DNA of 64,000 nucleotides from Micromonospora rifamycinica (lineage in GTDB: Bacteria > Actinomycetota > Actinomycetes > Mycobacteriales > Micromonosporaceae): the NCBI RefSeq assembly GCF_900090265.1, contig NZ_LT607752.1, forward strand, positions 6,082,001 to 6,146,000, read 5' to 3'. How positions within the stretch are numbered: position 1 is the first letter of the stretch; every line of letters begins with the position of its first letter. The translations under genes and the position numbers were made by a program. Positions 9,112 to 17,295 of the stretch are shown in pieces. The notes below the pieces were generated by a model. It worked only from the letters and a program-made list of their open reading frames with translations. It was not told the DNA's origin and searched no databases.

Positions 9112-9900
9112 GTGAGCTACGCGGACGTCAACGGACTACGCCTGTGGTACGAGGAGCACGGCGAGGGACGGCCGTTGGTGCTGCTGCACGGCGGCTACGG
9201 CTCGGTGGAGACGTTCGCTTCGATCCTGCCGGCCCTGGCACGGCGTCGCCGGGTGATCGCGGTGGACCTCCAGGGTCACGGCCGGACCGCCGACGTGGAC
9301 CGACCCCTGCGGTACGAGTCGATGGCCGACGACGTCGCCGCGCTGCTGCGGCACCTCGACCTGCCCGGGGCGGAGGTGCTCGGTTACTCCCTCGGCGGCG
9401 GGGTGGCGCTGCGTGCCGCGATCCAGCACCCGGAGCTGGTGCACCGGCTGGTGCTGGTCTCCACCCCGTGCAAGCGGCAGGGCTGGTATCCCGAGGTGCT
9501 GGCCGCGCTGGCCGGCCAGGACGAGCGGACCGGCGAGCAGATGCGCGGCACGCCCCCGCACCAGCTCTACGAGCGGATCGCCCCCCGGCCGCAGGACTGG
9601 CCGACGCTGTGGGCCAGGACCGGTGACCTGCTGCGCCGCGAGTACGACTGGTCGCCGGAGGTGGCCGCCCTCGCCGTACCGACCCTGTTGGTCTTCGCCG
9701 ACGCCGACTCGATCCCGGTCGCCCACATGGCCGAGTTCTACGGGCTGCTCGGCGGCGGCCACCGCGCCCCGGGCGGGGACGGCACCACCCGCCCCCTCTC
9801 CCGCCTGGCCATCCTCCCCGGCCTCACCCACCAGGAGATCCCCACCACCCCCCTCCTCCCCCACCTGGTCCTCCCCTTCCTGACCCACCAACTCCACTGA
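9112..9900 (+). CDS. Alpha/beta-fold hydrolase
   Basis: A 262-residue single-domain alpha/beta hydrolase. The oxyanion-hole HGG motif (LVLLHGGYGS, about 25-34), nucleophile elbow GYSLGGG (about 95-101), acid region LVFADADS and catalytic His in LPGLTHQEI are all present, so it should be an active esterase/lipase-type enzyme; substrate unknown. The GTG at 9112 follows GGGGGAGA and places the conserved NGLRLWYEEHG strand at the N terminus. Codon use at the 3' end becomes very C-rich and merges into the downstream GC-rich repeat array, as if the repeats expanded up to the stop codon. Confidence 0.87.
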   Translation: MSYADVNGLRLWYEEHGEGRPLVLLHGGYGSVETFASILPALARRRRVIAVDLQGHGRTADVDRPLRYESMADDVAALLRHLDLPGAEVLGYSLGGGVALRAAIQHPELVHRLVLVSTPCKRQGWYPEVLAALAGQDERTGEQMRGTPPHQLYERIAPRPQDWPTLWARTGDLLRREYDWSPEVAALAVPTLLVFADADSIPVAHMAEFYGLLGGGHRAPGGDGTTRPLSRLAILPGLTHQEIPTTPLLPHLVLPFLTHQLH

Positions 9901-9950
9901 CCCCCCGCCCGCCGACTCCTCCCCTCCCTCCGCCCCCGCCCCGCCCCTTA

Positions 9951-10183
9951 CTCGGCCCCGCCCCTTGCTCGGCCCCGCCCCTTGCTCGGCCCCGCCCCTT
10001 GCTCGGCCCCGCCCCTTGCTCGGCCCCGCCCCTTGCTCGGCCCCGCCCCTTGCTCGGCCCCGCCCCTTGCTCGGCCCCGCCCCTTGCTCGGCCCCGCCCC
10101 TTGCTCGGCCCCGTCCCGGCTCAGCCCCGTCCCGGCTCAGCCCCGTCCCGGCTCAGCCCCGGTCCGGCTCAGCCCCGGTCCGG
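9951..10183. repeat. Tandem minisatellite: nine 17-bp units then five 16-bp units
   Basis: Nine identical copies of CTCGGCCCCGCCCCTTG run head to tail from 9951 to 10103, followed by five related 16-bp units of the CTCAGCCCCGTCCCGG type to 10183. All reading frames through the array are open but there is no start signal or homology. The array fills most of the 475-bp gap between the hydrolase and the phosphotransferase gene. Confidence 0.95.
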
Positions 10184-10241
10184 TGATCAAGAGGTTTAGG
10201 TCAGGCTGGGCGCTGAGGCTGACCCAAACCTCTTGATCACC
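10182..10241. repeat. Dispersed palindromic element, copy A
   Basis: 23-nt arms (10182-10204 and 10219-10241) built on GGTGATCAAGAGGTTT, one mismatch, 14-nt loop. First of five related hairpins in the window; lies between convergent genes. Confidence 0.9.
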
Positions 10242-10264
10242 CGTTCAGGCGGGCCGGGTGGGTT

Positions 10265-10325
10265 GGTGATCAAGAGGTTTGGGTCAGGGTGGGACGGGCA
10301 GGGTGACGTAAACCTCTTGATCACC
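10265..10325. repeat. Dispersed palindromic element, copy B
   Basis: Arms 10265-10287 and 10303-10325 share the GGTGATCAAGAGGTTT core with copy A, 23 bp downstream of it. The two hairpins could act as a double bidirectional terminator for the converging genes; this is inference. Confidence 0.9.
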
Positions 10326-10375
10326 GGGCCTAGCCGGGGGAGGGCGGGGCGGAGAGGTGGGGCGCCGAGGGGGTT

Positions 10376-11314
10376 TTACTGCGGGAGGCGGTGGGTTAGC
10401 CAGGGGAGGAGGGCGTCGGCCTGGGCCTGTTGGAAGTGGCGGACGGTGGGGATGCCCGGCGGTGGCGGCCGGCGGGCACTGTCGGTGAAGAAACCGGCCA
10501 GGCCCGCATAGAAGCCGGTCAGCACGGCAGGGTCGACGTCGGCGGTGAGCGGCAGCCCACGTACCAGGGCCTCGGTGTCGTGCCCGCCGTGCAGCTGCAC
10601 GTTGACCAGCAGCAGTGCGGTGTCCAACCAGGCGGGGCCCCGGCAGGCCCACGGCCAGTCCACCACGGTGACCGAACCGTCCGGGCCGATCAGCAGGTTG
10701 TCAGCCCGGACGTCGAGGTGACACAGGGTGTCGCCGGTCAGTGCGGCCAACCCCCGGTCGGCTGCCGCGCACAGCTCGGTCAGGTGCGCGGCGGCCCACG
10801 GGTCGAGCCGGGGCGGCGGGTCGGCGACGATCCGCCGCCAGCCGGCGAAGTCGTGGGCCAGCCGCTCGGCGGCGGTCGGTACGTCCGGCACCGGGTTCGG
10901 GGTGAGCGCGCCGGCCAGGGCGGCCAGCGCGCGGAGCACCGAGTCGAGTTCGGCGGCCCGCCAGGGCGTGTACGGGTGCCGGCCCTCGACGTCGGTGAGC
11001 ACCAACGCCACCCACTCGCCGTCGTCGTGCCAGCCGAGCAGCCGGGGCGTCGGCGCCGATCCGGGCAGGGCGGCGGTGTGCCTGGCCTCGGCCCGGTGCA
11101 TCCGGGGCGTCTGCGGGTTCTGCGCCGGGCTGACCGCCTTGACGAACGCGCGCCGCCCACCGGCCGTTCTCACCCGGTCGGCGGTGCCGGGGGAGTACCC
11201 ACCCGGTTGGGAACGCGCCTCGACCACCCGGTCGCCGATGATCTGCTCCACCGCCAGCCGGACCGACCGGGGCAACTCGGCCCACCCGATCCTGCCCCCG
11301 CCCGTGCCATCCAT
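10376..11314 (-). CDS. Aminoglycoside-phosphotransferase-family kinase
   Basis: A 312-residue protein of the APH/choline-kinase-like fold. The Brenner motif HLDVRADNLLIG (about 203-214; catalytic Asp and Mg-binding Asn) and the downstream VVDWPWA (Asp of the DFG-like position) are intact, so it is probably an active small-molecule kinase. The substrate cannot be deduced; nothing nearby suggests antibiotic resistance. The ATG at 11314 has GGTGGGGGG directly upstream. The open frame continues through a C-rich tract on the opposite strand to 11482, but that part is low complexity and unlikely to be translated. Convergent with the hydrolase, divergent from the pyruvyltransferase gene. Confidence 0.87.
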   Translation of the reverse strand: MDGTGGGRIGWAELPRSVRLAVEQIIGDRVVEARSQPGGYSPGTADRVRTAGGRRAFVKAVSPAQNPQTPRMHRAEARHTAALPGSAPTPRLLGWHDDGEWVALVLTDVEGRHPYTPWRAAELDSVLRALAALAGALTPNPVPDVPTAAERLAHDFAGWRRIVADPPPRLDPWAAAHLTELCAAADRGLAALTGDTLCHLDVRADNLLIGPDGSVTVVDWPWACRGPAWLDTALLLVNVQLHGGHDTEALVRGLPLTADVDPAVLTGFYAGLAGFFTDSARRPPPPGIPTVRHFQQAQADALLPWLTHRLPQ

Positions 11315-11359
11315 CCCCCCACCCTGATCGCCCCCCGCAAACCAGACAATCGGATTACC

Positions 11360-11414
11360 TCCCCCACCCCACCCCCACCCCACCCCCACCCCCACCCCCA
11401 CCCCCACCCCCGCC
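11360..11414. repeat. CCCCCA / TGGGGG tract
   Basis: A run of (C4-5)A units on the plus strand, i.e. repeated G4-5 blocks on the minus strand, immediately upstream of the phosphotransferase start. The G-strand has the spacing needed for G-quadruplexes. A mirror-image G-rich stretch lies at about 11570-11650. Confidence 0.85.
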
Positions 11415-11485
11415 CCTCGCCCCGCCCCTCGCCCCCGCCTCCTGCCCCTGCTCCCGCCGCCACCCCCGCGCATCGCGCGCACAAG

Positions 11486-11549
11486 CCGTTGATCAAGAGG
11501 TTTACGCCAGAGAAGTTGAGCAGGTTGACGTAAACCTCTTGATCAACGG
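11486..11549. repeat. Dispersed palindromic element, copy C
   Basis: Arms 11486-11510 and 11525-11549 with the core TTGATCAAGAGGTTTACG; loop 14 nt. Unlike the other copies it lies between divergent genes, so a terminator role is not the only explanation. Confidence 0.9.
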
Positions 11550-11683
11550 GCTGAAGCGCCGGGGGGCGGGCCGGGCTGGGGAGGGTGGGGGCGGGCCGGG
11601 CGGGCGGGGTGGGGGAGGAAGGGTGGGCATGGGTTGGGGTTGGGGGGGAATGCGGGCGGGACGGTCCTGGGGAGGAGTGACGG

Positions 11684-12832
11684 ATGAGAGGTCCCACCGG
11701 CTTGACCATCGGTGTGCTCGGCTCGTACGGCGGTCGGAACCTGGGTGACGAGGCGATCCTCACCGGGCTCCTCGCCGATCTCCGCGAGCAGGAGCCGAAC
11801 GCCCGGATCATCGTGTTCTCCCGCAATCCGGCGCACACCGCGCTGGCCCATCCGGACGTGGAGGCGGTGCCCTGGGAGGGCGTCAGCCGGGTCGACTCGG
11901 CCGAGGTGCTCGGCCAGCTCGACCTGCTCATCCTCGGCGGCGGCGGCATCCTGTACGACAGGGAGGCCCGCCGTTACCTACGGGTCGTCCGGGTCGCCCA
12001 GGAACGGGGGCTGCCCCTGCTGACGTACGCGGTGGGTGTCGGGCCGCTCAACGACGGGGTGGACACCGGCATGGTCCGGGAGACCCTGGCCGGGGCGACC
12101 GAGGTGACCGTCCGGGACCAGGAGTCCCGGATGGTGCTGGAGGAGGCCGGGCTGCTCAACCCGATCACCGTCACCGCCGACCCGGCGTTCCTGCTGGAAC
12201 CGGAGGACTTCCCGGCCCGGCTGCTGCGCGAGGAGGGGGTGCCCGCCGGTCGACGCCTGGTCGGGCTGAGCGTTCGTGAGCCGGGGCGGGCGGCCGAGCG
12301 GCTCGACGTCGACGGGTACCACCGGTTGCTGGCCCAGATCGGCGACTTCCTGGTGCAGCGGATCGACGCGCACGTGCTGTTCGTCCCGATGGAGCGGGAC
12401 GACATCCGGCACTCGCACGGGGTGCTGTCACACATGGTGGCCGCCGACCGGGGGCGGATCCTGCACGGTGACTACTCGCCCCGGCAGGTGCTCGGCCTGA
12501 TGCGACACTTCGACCTTGCCGTCGGGATGCGGCTGCACTTCCTGATCTTCGCGGCGATGGTCGGCACCCCGTTCCTGCCGCTGCCGTACGCGGGAAAGGT
12601 CTTCGACCTGGCCCAGCGGCTCGGCGTGCCGGCACTGCGCGGGGTGGAACGCGAGGTGGAGGGTCCGCTGCTGGCGGAGGTGGACCGGCTCTGGGACGAG
12701 CGGGACTTCCGCCGCGAGGCCACCGCCCAACGGGTCGCCGAGGTCTGCGAACAGGCCCGGGGCACCTCGCAGGTCACCCGGGCCGTGCTGGACGGCCTGC
12801 GGTCCCGTTCGCTGGCCCGGACGGCCGTCTGA
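11684..12832 (+). CDS. Polysaccharide pyruvyl transferase family protein (CsaB-like)
   Basis: A 382-residue protein of the pyruvyltransferase family that transfers enolpyruvyl from PEP to cell-surface polysaccharide sugars to make ketals; CsaB members modify secondary wall polymers that anchor S-layer proteins. The N-terminal Rossmann-like segment GVLGSYGGRNLGDEAIL (about 9-25), the Gly-rich LILGGGGILYD (about 86-96) and the C-terminal DLAVGMRLHFLIFAAMVGTPFL (about 275) are characteristic. The ATG at 11684 has GGAGGAG 6 bases upstream. No glycan genes are adjacent, so the acceptor is unknown. Confidence 0.85.
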   Translation: MRGPTGLTIGVLGSYGGRNLGDEAILTGLLADLREQEPNARIIVFSRNPAHTALAHPDVEAVPWEGVSRVDSAEVLGQLDLLILGGGGILYDREARRYLRVVRVAQERGLPLLTYAVGVGPLNDGVDTGMVRETLAGATEVTVRDQESRMVLEEAGLLNPITVTADPAFLLEPEDFPARLLREEGVPAGRRLVGLSVREPGRAAERLDVDGYHRLLAQIGDFLVQRIDAHVLFVPMERDDIRHSHGVLSHMVAADRGRILHGDYSPRQVLGLMRHFDLAVGMRLHFLIFAAMVGTPFLPLPYAGKVFDLAQRLGVPALRGVEREVEGPLLAEVDRLWDERDFRREATAQRVAEVCEQARGTSQVTRAVLDGLRSRSLARTAV

Positions 12833-12833
12833 C

Positions 12834-12897
12834 GGCGCGGAAACGCCGGCCGGTCTGGGCGGCGCGGAAACGCCGGCCGGTGTGGGCGGCGCGGAAG
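12834..12897. repeat. 27-bp tandem repeat after the pyruvyltransferase gene
   Basis: GGCGCGGAAACGCCGGCCGG recurs with a 27-bp period (12834, 12861, third partial copy at 12888). Each unit contains the GGCG/CGCC inverted pair and may form small hairpins. Confidence 0.75.
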
Positions 12898-12968
12898 GGA
12901 CCGGTGTGCGCTGGCCCGGACGGGCTCTCTGACGGCGCGGACGCGCCCGGTGGCGCAAGCGCAGCGGG

Positions 12969-13166
12969 TCAGACCGCCGGGCCGCGCCACCGGTAGCGCC
13001 ACTGGTCGCCCGCCGACTCCAGTTCGTAGATCTGGGCGTCGACCAGCCCCTGCGGGCCGAGGTGGTGGTGGGTCAGCGGGGGGCGCTGGTTGCTGTCCAG
13101 CTCGACGTCGACCGTCTCACCGTCAGCCGGGCCGTCCGCCAGGGGAATCCGTACCGTCGAAGCCAT
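12969..13166 (-). CDS. Small hypothetical protein, 65 aa
   Basis: A short acidic protein starting MASTVRIPLADGPADGETV with a TrpArg-rich end (QWRYRWRG). I do not recognise the family. The ATG at 13166 has AGGATGGG upstream; the frame is also open to 13223. Codon third positions are GC-rich as for real genes here. It lies back to back with the DinB gene, whose promoter overlaps its 5' end. Confidence 0.6.
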   Translation of the reverse strand: MASTVRIPLADGPADGETVDVELDSNQRPPLTHHHLGPQGLVDAQIYELESAGDQWRYRWRGPAV

Positions 13167-13236
13167 GCGCCCATCCTGCCAAGCCGACCGCCGGGCCGCA
13201 GGGTTTGCCGGGACAGCGGGCACCGGCGGGCGCGAC

Positions 13237-13242
13237 TATCGT
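13237..13242 (+). promoter_or_regulatory. -10 box TATCGT for a leaderless DinB-family gene
   Basis: TATCGT fits the actinobacterial TANNNT consensus and ends 6 bases before the ATG at 13249, the spacing expected when transcription starts at the start codon. There is no Shine-Dalgarno. Confidence 0.5.
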
Positions 13243-13248
13243 ACGGCG

Positions 13249-13770
13249 ATGACGGAGATCCACATTGACCCGACGCTGGGTCCGGTGCTCGCCCGGACCG
13301 GGGACGAACGGGCGGTGCTCGACGCGTTTCTCGACTTCCACCGCGCGGCGGTGCTGCGCAAGGCGCGGGGGCTGACCGACGCCGAGGCGTCCCGCCGGCT
13401 GGTGCCGTCGGCGACCACCCTGGCCGGCCTCCTGCGGCACCTCACCCTGGTCGAACGGAACTGGTTCCCCTTCCTGCTCGACCCGACCCCCGGTGACGTC
13501 TTCCCGACCACCGAGGAGGACGCGGCGGCCAGCTTCACCGTGCCGCCGGGGGAGACGCTCGACGCGCTCGCCGACGCCTACGAACGGGCCTGCGTCCGCT
13601 CCCGCGAGCTGGCCGCCCGGTTCCCGCTGGACCGGGTGGTCGCCCATCCGCAGCTCGGTGAGGTGTCGCTGCGCTGGATCATGGTGCACATGATCGAGGA
13701 GACCGCCCGGCACGCCGGGCACGCCGACATCCTCCGTGAGCTGACCGACGGCAGCACCGGCGCGATCTGA
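13249..13770 (+). CDS. DinB / DUF664 family protein
   Basis: A 173-residue four-helix DinB-like protein, a superfamily of metal-binding enzymes that includes mycothiol- and bacillithiol-dependent transferases. The metal-ligand histidines are recognisable: LLRHLTLVERNWF (first His, about 64-76) and MIEETARHAGHADILRE (last pair, about 147-163). This is the DUF664 subgroup common in actinomycetes; a mycothiol role is plausible but unproven. Its start appears leaderless. Confidence 0.85.
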   Translation: MTEIHIDPTLGPVLARTGDERAVLDAFLDFHRAAVLRKARGLTDAEASRRLVPSATTLAGLLRHLTLVERNWFPFLLDPTPGDVFPTTEEDAAASFTVPPGETLDALADAYERACVRSRELAARFPLDRVVAHPQLGEVSLRWIMVHMIEETARHAGHADILRELTDGSTGAI

Positions 13771-14004
13771 CCCGACACCCCGCTCCGGTACGGTCCGACC
13801 CGCCCATCCCGGGCCGTCGCCCATCCCGGGCCGTCGCCCACCCTCGGTCGTCGGCCGCCCTCGCTGTCGACCACCCTGACCACCCCCGGGCCGTCGGCCA
13901 CCCCGGTTCGTCGGTCATCCCGGGCCGGTCCGCCATGGCGTGCGGCGCTGACCGGTCGTCGCCGCCTATCCTGGCCCCCGGCGTCGACGACGAGGGAGAA
14001 GCGC

Positions 14005-17000
14005 GTGCTGGTCGTCCACGGATCGTGGCTGGTCGGGGCCGGTCTGGCGATCTGGGCGGAGGATTCCACCCGGCCGACGCAGGTGCCGCGTCGCCCCGGC
14101 CGGGCACCCCGCGAGCGCCCCCACCCCTTCGCCGCCGGGCCGGGCGCGCTCGGCGCGCTGCTCGGCGACCGCCCGGCCGGCACCGTGCTGCTCACCCTGC
14201 CGACCCGGGCCGGGGCGCCGCTGCACTCCCCGGAGCTGGTCCCGACCGCCGTCGGGGAACCGGCCCGCGGCCCGGTCACCCTCGCCGGTTGGCGGACCCC
14301 CGCCCTCCGGTACGCCCCGGACGACGCGCTCGCCCTGCTGGGTGACCTCGACGGGCTCGACGCCGTGGTCGGGGCGGGCCTGCGTCACCTGGCCCGGGTG
14401 GCCGAGCTCGCGGTCGACCTGGTGGCCCGGGGCCGGCTGCTGCCCGGCGTGGCCGACCCTCCCCCGGGGGAGGCGACCCCGGCACCGGCGACCCGGGTGG
14501 CGACCGGCCGGGCGGCGCGTTCCGCCGGGGAGGCGGTCGGGTGGGCGGTGTGGCGGCCCCTGCTCACCGGCGCGGACGCCGCCTGGGTCCGGTCGCTGGC
14601 CCTCGCCCTGCCCCCGGCGGTCCGGGCCGCCAGCGACGACCCGGTGCCCACCACCCGTCCCCGCCCCGGCACGGGCCGGGCGGCCGGGACGCCGTCCGGT
14701 CCGGGTGTGGCCGGAATGTCGTCCGTTCCCGATGCGGCCGGGGTGTCGTCCGCTCCCGGTGTGTCGTCCGGTCCGGGCGCGGCGGGGGCGGCTCGGGTCG
14801 TACCGGGTACCGGGGCCGGTGAGCTGGTGGCCGACGCGCTGGACCTGCTCACCGATGCCGCCGCCCGGCGGGCGCTGGCCGGCACCGACCTGGTCGGGGG
14901 CGGTCGGCGCGACGGCGTGACGGCCGGGTGGCTGGCGGCGCTGACCGGCCCGCACCGTCGGTTCACCGCCGGACCGACCGCCCTGGCCACCCTCCGCACC
15001 GAGCTGGACGCCTGGCAGCGCGACGCCGTCGGCGGCCCGGTCCGGGCCAGTTTCCGGCTGGTCGAGCCGGCCGACGACGAGATCGTCGACCCGCTGACCG
15101 TGGTGCCGGTCGACCCGTCGGGCGTCGTCGGTCAGGGGGGACGGTGGCGGGTCGAGTTCGGCCTCCAGGCCGCCGACGAGCCGGGCCTGCACGTCGCCGC
15201 CGGGGACGTCTGGCGGACGCCGGAGCGGCTGCCGGCGCTCGCCGGCCGGGGGGACGACCCACAGGAGACCCTGCTGGCCGAGCTGGGCCGGGCCGGGCGG
15301 CTCTGGCCGGAGCTGGACGAGGCGCTGCGTACCCCCGCCCCGGAGCAGCTCGACCTGGACGTCGAGGGGGCGCACCGGTTCCTGCGCGACGGCGCACCGG
15401 TGCTGCACGCCGCCGGCTTCGGGGTGCTGCTGCCGTCCTGGTGGCAGCGGCCGTCGGCGCGGCTCGGCACCCGGTTGCAGGCGCGCAGCCGGACCGCCCC
15501 GGGCACCGTCGCCGCCGCCTCCGCGCTCGGGCTGGACGCGTTGGTCGACTACCGCTGGGAGGTGGCGCTCGGCGACGAGACGATCGACGCCGACGAGCTG
15601 GCCGAGCTGGCCGCGTTGAAGACCCCGCTGGTGCGGCTGCGCGGCCGGTGGGTGGAGCTGGATCCGAAGCGGTTGGCCGCCGGCCTGCGGCTGCTGCGTT
15701 CCGCCGGTGAGCTGACCGTGGCCGACCTGCTCAAGATGGGGCTGGCCGGGTCGGACCGGCCGGACGCCCTGCCGGTGCTGGCGGTGACCGCCGACGGCCC
15801 GCTCGGTGACCTGCTGGCCGGGCAGGCCGAACGGCGGCTCGCCCCGCTGGACCCGCCGCCCGCCTTCCGGGGCACCCTGCGGCCGTACCAGCGGCGCGGG
15901 TTGGCCTGGCTCGCCTTCCTCCAGTCGCTCGGGCTCGGCGGGGTGCTCGCCGACGACATGGGGTTGGGCAAGACCGTGCAGCTGCTCGCCCTGCTCGCCG
16001 GGGACCGGCCGGACTCCGGGCCGACCCTGCTGGTCTGTCCGATGTCGCTGGTCGGCAACTGGCAGCGCGAGGCGGCCCGGTTCACCCCTGACCTGCGCGT
16101 CCACGTGCACCACGGCGCGGACCGGGCACGGGGCGCGGAGTTCGAGGCGGCGGTGCACGCCGCCGACCTGGTGCTCACCACCTACGCGGTGGCCGCCCGG
16201 GACGCCGTCGCGCTGGCTTCGGTCGGCTGGCACCGGGTGGTGGTCGACGAGGCCCAGGCGATCAAGAACGCGGCCACCCGGCAGGCCGAGGCGATCCGGG
16301 CGTTGCCCGCCCGGCACCGGGTCGCGGTCACCGGTACCCCGGTGGAGAACCGGCTGGCCGACCTCTGGTCGATCATGCAGTTCGCCAATCCCGGCCTGCT
16401 CGGCCCGGCGAGCAGTTTCCGGCAGTCGTACGCGGTGCCGATCGAGCGGCACGGCGACGCCGAGACCGCCGCCCGGCTGCGCCGGATCACCGGCCCGTTC
16501 GTGCTGCGTCGACTCAAGACCGACGCCTCGATCATCTCCGACCTGCCGGAGAAGCTGGAGATGGAGGTGCTCTGCAACCTGACCGCCGAGCAGGCCTCGC
16601 TCTACCGGGCGATCGTCGACGAGATGCTGGCGAAGATCGAGTCCAGCACGGGGATGGAACGCCGGGGCCTGGTGCTGGCCACCATGACCCGGCTCAAACA
16701 GGTCTGCAACCACCCCGCCCAGCTGCTGCGGGACGGCTCGCCGCTGGCCGGCCGCTCCGGCAAGCTGCAACGGCTGGAGGAGATCGTCGACGAGGTGCTC
16801 GCCGCCGACGAGAAGGCCCTGCTGTTCACCCAGTACGCCGAGTTCGGCGCGCTGCTGCGCGGGCACCTGTCCGCCCGCTTCGGCCGGGAGGTGCTCTACC
16901 TGCACGGCGGGGTCGGCAAGGCCGACCGGGACGACCTGGTGACCCGGTTCCAGTCCCCGGACGGCCCGGCCCTGTTCGTGCTCTCCCTCAAGGCCGGTGG

Positions 17001-17295
17001 CACCGGCCTCACCCTGACCGCCGCCAACCACGTCGTGCACGTCGACCGGTGGTGGAATCCGGCGGTCGAGGACCAGGCCACCGACCGGGCGTTCCGGATC
17101 GGCCAGCGACGGCGGGTGCAGGTGCGCAAGTTCGTCTGCGCCGGCACGGTGGAGGAACGGGTGGCCGCGATGATCGCCGACAAGCGGAGCCTGGCCGCGT
17201 CCGTGGTGGGCAGCGGCGAACAGTGGGTCACCGAGCTGTCCACCGGCCAACTGCGGGAGCTGTTCGCGCTGGACGCCGGGGCGGTGGTCGAATGA
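14005..17295 (+). CDS. SNF2-family DNA helicase/translocase
   Basis: A 1096-residue Swi2/Snf2 ATPase. Residues 1-580 form the long bacterial N-terminal region, partly low complexity at about 230-270. The first RecA-like lobe carries LADDMGLGKTVQ (Walker A, about 648), VVVDEAQAIKN (DEAQ box, about 746) and VTGTPVENR. The second lobe ends with SLKAGGTGLTLTAANHVVH (about 995) and ATDRAFRIGQRRRVQ. It probably remodels protein-DNA complexes rather than unwinding DNA. The GTG at 14005 follows GAGGGAGAA. Its stop overlaps the next gene's start (ATGA), so the two are translationally coupled. Confidence 0.95.
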   Translation: MLVVHGSWLVGAGLAIWAEDSTRPTQVPRRPGRAPRERPHPFAAGPGALGALLGDRPAGTVLLTLPTRAGAPLHSPELVPTAVGEPARGPVTLAGWRTPALRYAPDDALALLGDLDGLDAVVGAGLRHLARVAELAVDLVARGRLLPGVADPPPGEATPAPATRVATGRAARSAGEAVGWAVWRPLLTGADAAWVRSLALALPPAVRAASDDPVPTTRPRPGTGRAAGTPSGPGVAGMSSVPDAAGVSSAPGVSSGPGAAGAARVVPGTGAGELVADALDLLTDAAARRALAGTDLVGGGRRDGVTAGWLAALTGPHRRFTAGPTALATLRTELDAWQRDAVGGPVRASFRLVEPADDEIVDPLTVVPVDPSGVVGQGGRWRVEFGLQAADEPGLHVAAGDVWRTPERLPALAGRGDDPQETLLAELGRAGRLWPELDEALRTPAPEQLDLDVEGAHRFLRDGAPVLHAAGFGVLLPSWWQRPSARLGTRLQARSRTAPGTVAAASALGLDALVDYRWEVALGDETIDADELAELAALKTPLVRLRGRWVELDPKRLAAGLRLLRSAGELTVADLLKMGLAGSDRPDALPVLAVTADGPLGDLLAGQAERRLAPLDPPPAFRGTLRPYQRRGLAWLAFLQSLGLGGVLADDMGLGKTVQLLALLAGDRPDSGPTLLVCPMSLVGNWQREAARFTPDLRVHVHHGADRARGAEFEAAVHAADLVLTTYAVAARDAVALASVGWHRVVVDEAQAIKNAATRQAEAIRALPARHRVAVTGTPVENRLADLWSIMQFANPGLLGPASSFRQSYAVPIERHGDAETAARLRRITGPFVLRRLKTDASIISDLPEKLEMEVLCNLTAEQASLYRAIVDEMLAKIESSTGMERRGLVLATMTRLKQVCNHPAQLLRDGSPLAGRSGKLQRLEEIVDEVLAADEKALLFTQYAEFGALLRGHLSARFGREVLYLHGGVGKADRDDLVTRFQSPDGPALFVLSLKAGGTGLTLTAANHVVHVDRWWNPAVEDQATDRAFRIGQRRRVQVRKFVCAGTVEERVAAMIADKRSLAASVVGSGEQWVTELSTGQLRELFALDAGAVVE

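Noticed and set aside
9951..10183. CRISPR array
   Set aside because: Repeats are directly contiguous without spacers and no cas genes are near.
10376..11314. Antibiotic-resistance gene
   Set aside because: APH fold alone does not show drug specificity, and no resistance or biosynthesis genes are near.
13966..17250. Open frame of over 1000 codons on the minus strand opposite the SNF2 gene
   Set aside because: Antisense frame typical of very high GC3 DNA; His/Gly/Arg-rich, no domains. The plus-strand helicase has all motifs.
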